From positions 2,418,001 through 2,482,000 of the forward strand of contig NZ_CP046027.1 of assembly GCF_009671065.1 (NCBI RefSeq): 64,000 nt of DNA. The letters are read 5' to 3'. Positions 59,178 through 64,000 of the stretch are shown here, one piece after another. This DNA is from Neisseria brasiliensis. GTDB lineage: Bacteria > Pseudomonadota > Gammaproteobacteria > Burkholderiales > Neisseriaceae. Under the pieces are notes generated by a model. The model searched no databases, was not told the origin of the DNA, and worked only from the letters and a program-made list of their open reading frames with translations. Position numbers and translations under genes: made by a program. The first letter of the stretch is position 1; every line of letters starts with the position of its first letter.

Positions 59178-59331
59178 ACCGCCAGCCGATTTAGTGCAGC
59201 CATGCCCACCATTGCAAAAACTGACCGGCAAAACAGGCGCAGAAATTTTGCCGTGGGCGGTGCAAACAGTTCATCAATACAATGACTGCAAAGCACGCCA
59301 CAAAGCATTGGTCGAAGCATGGCCGAAGTGA
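59074..59331 (+). CDS. o-spanin lipoprotein (Rz1-like)
   Basis: This 85-residue lipoprotein starts inside the Rz gene in another frame. The signal peptide MLKYKKLSSALYIAMCALTM ends with lipobox TAC; the mature part begins CKSLTPPLPTASKPPADLVQ, Pro-rich as in Rz1. Cys residues at QPCPP and NDCKAR could form dimers. The pair overlaps by 104 nt. Confidence 0.83.
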   Translation: MLKYKKLSSALYIAMCALTMTACKSLTPPLPTASKPPADLVQPCPPLQKLTGKTGAEILPWAVQTVHQYNDCKARHKALVEAWPK

Positions 59332-59334
59332 CGG

Positions 59335-59386
59335 AAAGACCGTCTGAAATATCCTAGAATATTGGATATTTCAGACGGTCTTTTTT
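59335..59386 (+). terminator. Terminator after the lysis cassette
   Basis: AAAGACCGTCTGAAATATCC pairs with its complement over a 9-nt loop and is followed by TTTTTTC. The core is a one-base variant of the uptake sequence. Confidence 0.8.
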
Positions 59387-59397
59387 CTATTTATCCA

Positions 59398-59468
59398 TTC
59401 CGCAAAAGAAAAGGCAAGTATTGATTTTAAAGGGAAATTTAAGGGCTATTATTATGCTTTTGCGGAAC
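59398..59468. repeat. Integrase arm-type repeats, right side
   Basis: TTCCGCAAAA at 59398-59407 and its inverted form TTTTGCGGAAC at 59458-59468 match the repeats beside attL. Confidence 0.6.
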
Positions 59469-59510
59469 AGGAAACCCCATAAACGCCTTATTAAATATGG
59501 TTTTTTGCTG

Positions 59511-59527
59511 TAATGCGCTATTATAAC
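59511..59527 (+). other. attR core
   Basis: TAATGCGCTATTATAAC is identical to 51288-51304, 39 nt before the oxidoreductase start. Confidence 0.8.
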
Positions 59528-59565
59528 GGATATTCTGTGATTAGGCCGTCTGAAAAGGAAATCGT

Positions 59566-60606
59566 ATGAAAAAAATCAACATCGGCTTGGCCGGATTCGG
59601 CATGTCGGCGCAAGTGTTTCATCTGCCATTTTGGCGTGTGGACGGTCGTTTTGATGTGGTTAAGGTGTTTGAACGCAGCAGCGACAAGGCCAAAAACGTG
59701 TTGCCGGATGCGGAAACCGTGCGCAATTTTGATGATTTGCTCACTGATGACGTGGATTTAATCGTGATTACTACGCCGAATCAAACGCATTTTGAATTGG
59801 CTAAACAAGCTTTATCGGCGGGCAAGCATGTGGTGGTGGAAAAGCCGCTGTGTGCCACGGCGGAAGAAGCGTTAATCTTGGCGGATTTGGCTGATGAACA
59901 GGGCGTGTTGTTGAGCGTTTATCAAAACCGCCGTTGGGACAGCGCGCCGCTCACGGCCAAAAAACTGCTTTCAGACGGCCTGTTAGGCGAGATTGTCGAT
60001 GCGGAATTTCGTTTTGAACGCTATGCGGCGGGCTTGAACAAAAAGCGTTGGAAGGAAACCGGCGGCGCAGGTGTGGGCTTGGTGTATGATTTGGGCTCGC
60101 ATTTATTGGATATGGCGGTGGATTTATTTGGTATGCCGTCTGAACTGTATGCCGATATCCGCCACCAGCATGAAGGCGCGTTGAGTGATGATAATTTCGA
60201 CATCGCGCTGTATTATTCAGACGGCCTGAAGGTGTCGCTGATTGGCACCAAATATGCCCGCGAGCCTTTGCCGTTTATGACGCTGCACGGTAAAAAAGGT
60301 TCGTATATCAAGCAGGACGCGGATAATCAAGAAGCCTTGCTGGTTGGCGGTATATTGCCTGAAGGTAATTGGAATGTAGAAACGTCGCAAGAATGGGGCG
60401 TGTTGCACACGGAAATCGACGGTCAAATCATGCGCCAAACCATGCCGAGCGAGCGCGGCGATTATGGTGCGTTTTATCGAAATCTTTATGCCGCTTTGAC
60501 TGAAGGCGAGCCTTTGGCGGTGAATGCACGACAGGTGGCGCAAGTGTTAGGTTTAATTGAAAAAGCCTATGAAAGCGCGCAGACGGGCAGACGGACTAAG
60601 GTTTGA
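59566..60606 (+). CDS. Gfo/Idh/MocA-family oxidoreductase
   Basis: This 346-residue NAD(P)-dependent enzyme has the nucleotide-binding loop GLAGFGMSAQVFHLPF, the family EKPLCATAEEALIL and a typical C-terminal domain (ETGGAGVGLVYDLGSHLLDM). The pattern is near the YdgJ/YhhX type, whose sugar substrates are not well known. GGAAATC lies before the ATG. An internal uptake sequence codes for LSDGLLG. It is the first gene right of the prophage. Confidence 0.9.
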   Translation: MKKINIGLAGFGMSAQVFHLPFWRVDGRFDVVKVFERSSDKAKNVLPDAETVRNFDDLLTDDVDLIVITTPNQTHFELAKQALSAGKHVVVEKPLCATAEEALILADLADEQGVLLSVYQNRRWDSAPLTAKKLLSDGLLGEIVDAEFRFERYAAGLNKKRWKETGGAGVGLVYDLGSHLLDMAVDLFGMPSELYADIRHQHEGALSDDNFDIALYYSDGLKVSLIGTKYAREPLPFMTLHGKKGSYIKQDADNQEALLVGGILPEGNWNVETSQEWGVLHTEIDGQIMRQTMPSERGDYGAFYRNLYAALTEGEPLAVNARQVAQVLGLIEKAYESAQTGRRTKV

Positions 60607-60618
60607 TTTGTGATGAAG

Positions 60619-60649
60619 ATGCCGTCTGAACATTGGTTTCAGACGGCAT
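60619..60649 (+). terminator. Hairpin after the Gfo/Idh gene
   Basis: ATGCCGTCTGAA and its complement enclose 7 nt, 13 nt after the stop. Confidence 0.55.
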
Positions 60650-60676
60650 TGTTTACATATCCATCAAGAGAATAAT

Positions 60677-61903
60677 ATGCAGACAGAGATTCATCAGACG
60701 AAATTATTGTGGCTGATTGCGTTTGCCGCGGCGGCGGTGTTGATGATTACCATGGGCATCAGGATGTCGCTCGGCTTGTTTGTGCAGCCGATGGTCAATT
60801 CCACTGCATTGAGCATTGCCGGCATCAGTTTTGCGATGGCGATGTGTCAATTGATGTGGGGCGTGGCACAACCGCTGTCGGGCGCGTTGGCGGATCGCTT
60901 TGGCGCGTGGCCGGTGTTGTTGTGGGGCACAATTCTTCTGGCCATTGGTTGCGCGCTGATTCCGTCGCTCACCACTACTTGGGGCTTAACCTTGAGCATG
61001 GGGGTGATGTTGGCGATGGGGTCGGGGGCGGGTAGTCATTCGATTTTGATGAGCCAAGTTTCCAATAAGCTGCCACCATCAATGCGCGGCACGGCTTCGG
61101 GTGTAGTAAATGCAGGCGGCTCGTTCGGCCAATTTCTGTTCTCGCCTGTGTTGCAAGGATTGATTTTTCTTCCGGCCATCGGTTGGCGCGGTGCCATGTA
61201 TGTGTTGGCGTTGGTGAGTTTGCTGATTATCCCGATTGCACGTTGGCTCACGCGCAGAGAATCGGGCGCGGTGGCCGTTCAGACGGCCCCGAATGTACAA
61301 CCTGAACAGACTTTGAAACAGGCTGTTTCACAAGCATTTAAAGACCGCAGCTATATTTTGTTGCATTTGGGCTTTTTTACCTGCGGCTTTCACATTGCTT
61401 TTTTGGTGACGCATTTGCCGACTGAAGTGGCCTTGTGCGGTTTGCCGCCGACGGTAGCTTCGTGGTCGCTGGCCATTATCGGCATCGCCAATGTAATTGG
61501 CAGCTTGGCAGCCGGCTGGTGTGTGGGCAAATTTCGCAGCAAATATATTTTGTTTTGGATGTATGCTTCGCGTGCCTTGCTGATTTTGATTTACCTGATG
61601 ATGCCGCGTACTGATTGGACGTTTTACTTATTCGCATTCGGGCTAGGTTTGACATGGCTGGCCACAGTGCCGCCGACTGCCGCGATTACCGGCAAATTGT
61701 TTGGTCTGCGTTATCTGGCGACTTTATTCGGCTTAACTTTGTTGTCGCACCAAATCGGCGGTTTTCTTGGCGCGTATTTGGGCGGTATTGCGATTACGGC
61801 TTTTGGTGATTACAACTGGATGTGGTACGCGGATATGGTGCTTGCCGCTATGGCTGCTTTGTTGAATTTACCGATTCGTGAAGCGAAAATAGGAAAGGTT
61901 TAG
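60677..61903 (+). CDS. MFS transporter, 12-segment type
   Basis: This 408-residue carrier has about twelve hydrophobic segments and motif A as SGALADRFGAWPVLL. GIRMSLGLFVQPMV near the start and RGTASGVVNAGGSFGQFLFSPVLQ resemble the monocarboxylate/oxalate-formate branch of the superfamily. The substrate is not clear; a sugar-acid or organic-anion role beside the oxidoreductase is only a guess. The RBS is weak (AAGAGAATAAT). Confidence 0.83.
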   Translation: MQTEIHQTKLLWLIAFAAAAVLMITMGIRMSLGLFVQPMVNSTALSIAGISFAMAMCQLMWGVAQPLSGALADRFGAWPVLLWGTILLAIGCALIPSLTTTWGLTLSMGVMLAMGSGAGSHSILMSQVSNKLPPSMRGTASGVVNAGGSFGQFLFSPVLQGLIFLPAIGWRGAMYVLALVSLLIIPIARWLTRRESGAVAVQTAPNVQPEQTLKQAVSQAFKDRSYILLHLGFFTCGFHIAFLVTHLPTEVALCGLPPTVASWSLAIIGIANVIGSLAAGWCVGKFRSKYILFWMYASRALLILIYLMMPRTDWTFYLFAFGLGLTWLATVPPTAAITGKLFGLRYLATLFGLTLLSHQIGGFLGAYLGGIAITAFGDYNWMWYADMVLAAMAALLNLPIREAKIGKV

Positions 61904-61968
61904 GCTGGGGAGTATTTACTTTCAGACGGCCTGATATTTTTGCAAAACTCGTAAATCTTTAAATCGTC

Positions 61969-61988
61969 ATTCCCGCACAGGCGGGAAT
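61969..61988. repeat. dRS3-type repeat
   Basis: ATTCCCGCACAGGCGGGAAT matches the Neisseria dRS3 pattern ATTCCC-N8-GGGAAT. Flanking CGTC and GACG extend it to a 28-bp palindrome. dRS3 copies are known targets for filamentous phage integration in N. meningitidis. The surrounding 61904-62060 has no gene. Confidence 0.85.
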
Positions 61989-62060
61989 GACGAGCATAGC
62001 TTTCTTAGTTTAAACTGAGCTTTGCAACGCTCTCCGCCTTAAGCAATTCAAAAACAAATA

Positions 62061-62090
62061 AAAAGAGCAGGTGCTAAGCCTGCTCTTTTT
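62061..62090 (-). terminator. recA terminator
   Basis: AAAAGAGCAGG and CCTGCTCTTTT enclose a 7-nt loop. This is a classical intrinsic terminator without an uptake sequence; it may also stop transcription from the MFS gene. Confidence 0.85.
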
Positions 62091-62124
62091 TATGAGACAT
62101 TAAGTCCACGTTGCCGTCACGATT

Positions 62125-63171
62125 TTACTCTTCAGGACGTTCGCCATCGGTATCGTCAATTTTACCTTCGGTGATGTCAATGTTGATGCCGACTGCTGCA
62201 CGGATTTTGGCATCGATTTCGTTGGCAACTTCCGGGTTTTCTTTCAGCCACAAGCGCACGTTGTCTTTGCCTTGGCCGATTTTCGCGCCGTTGTAGCTGT
62301 ACCATGCGCCGGATTTTTCAACGATGTCGTGTTTCACGCCGATGTCGATCAATTCGCCTTCCCAGCTCACGCCTTCGCCATACAGAATATCAAATTCGGC
62401 TTGACGGAACGGCGGCGCTACTTTGTTTTTAATCACTTTAACTTTGGTTTCGTTACCAATCACGTCGTCGCCTTTTTTGATTTGGCCGGTACGACGGATA
62501 TCCAAGCGCACGGAAGCGTAGAATTTCAACGCGTTACCGCCGGTAGTGGTTTCCGGGCTGCCGAACATCACACCGATTTTCATGCGGATTTGGTTAATGA
62601 ATACCACCAAAGTGTTGGTGCGTTTGATGTGGCCGGTCAGTTTACGCAAGGCTTGGCTCATCAAGCGCGCTTGTAAACCGACGTGGCTGTCGCCCATTTC
62701 GCCTTCGATTTCGGCTTTCGGTACCAATGCGGCTACCGAGTCAACCACGACCATGTCCACACCGCCGGAGCGTACCAAAGTATCACAGATTTCTAAGGCT
62801 TGTTCGCCGGTGTCCGGTTGGGAAAGGTACAATTCTTCCACTTTTACGCCCAATTTGCGCGCATAAATCGGGTCAAATGCGTGCTCGGCATCGATGAATG
62901 CACATACACCGCCTGATTTTTGGCATTGTGCAATGGCTTCCAAACACAAAGTGGTTTTACCGGATGATTCAGGGCCGAAGATTTCAACCACGCGGCCGCG
63001 CGGCAAACCGCCTACGCCCAAAGCTAAGTCCAAGCCGAGCGAGCCGGTTGAGATGACTTCTAAGTTTTCTTCTTGATGGCTGCCATCCATCTTCATGATA
63101 GAGCCTTTACCGAAGTTTTTTTCGATTTGGGCTAAGGCAGCGGCAAGGGCTTTGCTTTTTTCATCTGACAT
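62125..63171 (-). CDS. recA: Recombinase A
   Basis: RecA forms filaments on single-strand DNA and drives homologous recombination; in naturally competent Neisseria it is required for transformation. The 348-residue protein has Walker A GPESSGKTT, Walker B MVVVDSVAAL, and the L2 loop region FGSPETTTGGNALKFYASVRLDIRR. The start MSDEKSKALAAALAQIEKNF is conserved; nine codons upstream are not. The C-terminus is acidic (EGKIDDTDGERPEE). No LexA box is visible upstream, in line with the known lack of an SOS system in Neisseria. Confidence 0.98.
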   Translation of the reverse strand: MSDEKSKALAAALAQIEKNFGKGSIMKMDGSHQEENLEVISTGSLGLDLALGVGGLPRGRVVEIFGPESSGKTTLCLEAIAQCQKSGGVCAFIDAEHAFDPIYARKLGVKVEELYLSQPDTGEQALEICDTLVRSGGVDMVVVDSVAALVPKAEIEGEMGDSHVGLQARLMSQALRKLTGHIKRTNTLVVFINQIRMKIGVMFGSPETTTGGNALKFYASVRLDIRRTGQIKKGDDVIGNETKVKVIKNKVAPPFRQAEFDILYGEGVSWEGELIDIGVKHDIVEKSGAWYSYNGAKIGQGKDNVRLWLKENPEVANEIDAKIRAAVGINIDITEGKIDDTDGERPEE

Positions 63172-63222
63172 AATGGTACTTTCTGTAAGTGTTGTCACGA
63201 ATTAACTAAGAATTTATTTAGC

Positions 63223-63231
63223 TATTATCGC
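63223..63231 (-). promoter_or_regulatory. Predicted extended -10 for recA
   Basis: On the minus strand TGCGATAAT (TGn plus GATAAT) lies about 50 nt before the ATG. No -35 is clear. The rest of 63232-63430 is A+T-rich and holds one lone uptake sequence and no gene. Confidence 0.35.
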
Positions 63232-63430
63232 ATAAATTAAGAAAAAGTATAGTTTTATTTTGTTTTAATTTTCAGACGGCCTGAATATTGTTTAAAGTCT
63301 GTCATTAATTTCCATAAAAACATCATGTTAGGAAAATAAAGTGTGTGGCAGTTTTGCGCATATTCAGCCTGAAAGTATAGCATAAAAGCTTTAAAAAGCC
63401 GTATTGAGCGATGATACAAACTGAAAAATC

Positions 63431-63458
63431 ATGCCGTCTGAAAAGTTCAGACGGCATG
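63431..63458 (-). terminator. Hairpin after lipA
   Basis: ATGCCGTCTGAA and its complement are separated by 4 nt, 15 nt beyond the lipA stop on the minus strand. Confidence 0.6.
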
Positions 63459-63473
63459 ATAAACACGTTTGAT

Positions 63474-64000
63474 TTAATGGCTGCAACCGCCGCCGTGGCT
63501 TTCGCGCAGGGCTTCGGCAGCTTGTTCGTCCGCGTGGTAGCTGGATCGAACCATCGCGCCAATGGCGGCATTGCTAAAGCCCAATTCATACGCTTCTTTT
63601 TCAAAGATTTTGAATTGTTCGGGTGTCACATAACGCAACACCGGCAAATGGCCGTCTGAAGGTTGCAGATATTGGCCGATGGTAATCATCTCAATATTGT
63701 GGGCGCGCATATCACGCATGATTTCGCGCACGTCTTCATCGGTTTCACCCAAACCGACCATGATGCCGGATTTGGTTGGAATATGCGGCATCATTTCTTT
63801 ATAGCGGCGCAACAAATCCAACGAATGCTGGTAATTGGCACCCGGACGGGCTTTTTTATACAGGCTCGGATGGGTTTCCAAATTGTGGTTCATCACATCC
63901 GGCGGTGTTTCGGCCAAAATTTTCAGGGCAATGTCCAAACGGCCGCGGAAATCCGGTACAAGAATTTCGATTTTGGTGTTCGGGCTGCGCTCGCGGATGG
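63474..64000 (-). CDS. lipA: Lipoyl synthase (N-terminal part outside window)
   Basis: LipA is a radical-SAM enzyme that inserts two sulfurs into octanoyl groups on lipoyl domains. The fragment (about 175 residues) is the C-terminal half: IEILVPDFRGR, PDVMNHNLETHPSLYKKARPGANYQHSL, TKSGIMVGLGETDEDV and TIGQYLQPSDGHLPVLRYV are diagnostic. The cysteine triads of both clusters lie outside the window, apart from the conserved C-terminal RSSYHADEQ with its cluster-ligand Ser. The tail ends in HGGGCSH. Confidence 0.97.
   Translation of the reverse strand, partial: IRERSPNTKIEILVPDFRGRLDIALKILAETPPDVMNHNLETHPSLYKKARPGANYQHSLDLLRRYKEMMPHIPTKSGIMVGLGETDEDVREIMRDMRAHNIEMITIGQYLQPSDGHLPVLRYVTPEQFKIFEKEAYELGFSNAAIGAMVRSSYHADEQAAEALRESHGGGCSH

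Larger units (their letters stand above)
51288..59527. mobile_element. Collapsed lambdoid-type prophage (about 8.2 kb)
   Basis: The element is bounded by a 17-bp direct repeat (TAATGCGCTATTATAAC). Inside are an integrase at the left edge, early phage genes (DUF1364 and neighbours), an IS200/IS605 insertion, the 3' end of a tail-tip gene, tail-associated genes and a lysis cassette at the right edge. Capsid, terminase, portal, most tail genes, repressor and replication genes are absent. Uptake sequences are much rarer than in the flanks. It lies between rbfA and a Gfo/Idh oxidoreductase gene. Confidence 0.9.

Noticed and set aside
63172..63430. SOS (LexA) box upstream of recA
   Set aside because: No CTGT-N8-ACAG pattern was found, and Neisseria are known to lack LexA.

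Overview
The window is a chromosomal segment of a Neisseria-type betaproteobacterium. The clearest sign is the DNA uptake sequence, mostly in the AGGCCGTCTGAA form with a minority of ATGCCGTCTGAA. It is scattered through intergenic DNA and very often arranged as inverted pairs after genes, where it doubles as a terminator stem. A dRS3-type repeat (61969-61988) and protein sequences close to those of Neisseria agree. The species cannot be fixed from the sequence alone; the AG form argues against N. meningitidis and N. gonorrhoeae.

Region 1-13.4 kb is housekeeping: the end of nrdB with its maintenance ferredoxin, rarA, a small lipoprotein, thrC, fpr, aroD, an ElaA-like acetyltransferase, a large periplasmic M16 protease, an MFS exporter, an M20 amidohydrolase and htpX. 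At 13.7-16.6 kb lies a lactate-oxidation operon (lutA-lutC-lutB, overlapping by 4 nt). It faces away from a second MFS exporter that has a possible Fur box in its promoter. At 18.6-26.9 kb come a phospholipase-D lipoprotein, an NlpC/P60 hydrolase, hemF, ilvD, a CAP-domain protein, a DUF971 protein and ubiE. At 27-36 kb come ygfZ, a RidA protein, two membrane proteins, a Dcu-type dicarboxylate carrier, a DUF4124 protein, guaB, eno and ftsB. The block 35.9-42.2 kb holds the whole cytochrome bd set, cydDC then cydAB and the tiny cydX, with a perfect FNR-type site upstream of cydD. Then follow a thioredoxin-fold protein, uvrC, rep, a YbiT-type ABC-F protein, a second DUF4124 protein, truB and rbfA.

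From 51288 to 59527 is a collapsed prophage. It is bounded by a 17-bp direct repeat (att core) with arm-type repeats just inside both ends. It keeps an integrase lacking its N-terminal part, a few early genes, the tail end of a gpJ-like tail-tip gene, small tail-associated genes, and a complete lysis cassette (holin, endolysin, Rz/Rz1). The middle is occupied by an intact IS200/IS605 element: tnpA, divergent tnpB, and a structured right end that looks like the TnpB guide RNA.

From 59.5 kb the chromosome resumes with a Gfo/Idh oxidoreductase, a third MFS carrier, recA, and the C-terminal part of lipA, which runs off the window. Three copies of a 143-145 bp inverted-repeat element (1217, 18353, 29906) are scattered through the housekeeping DNA. 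No tRNA, rRNA or CRISPR array was seen.
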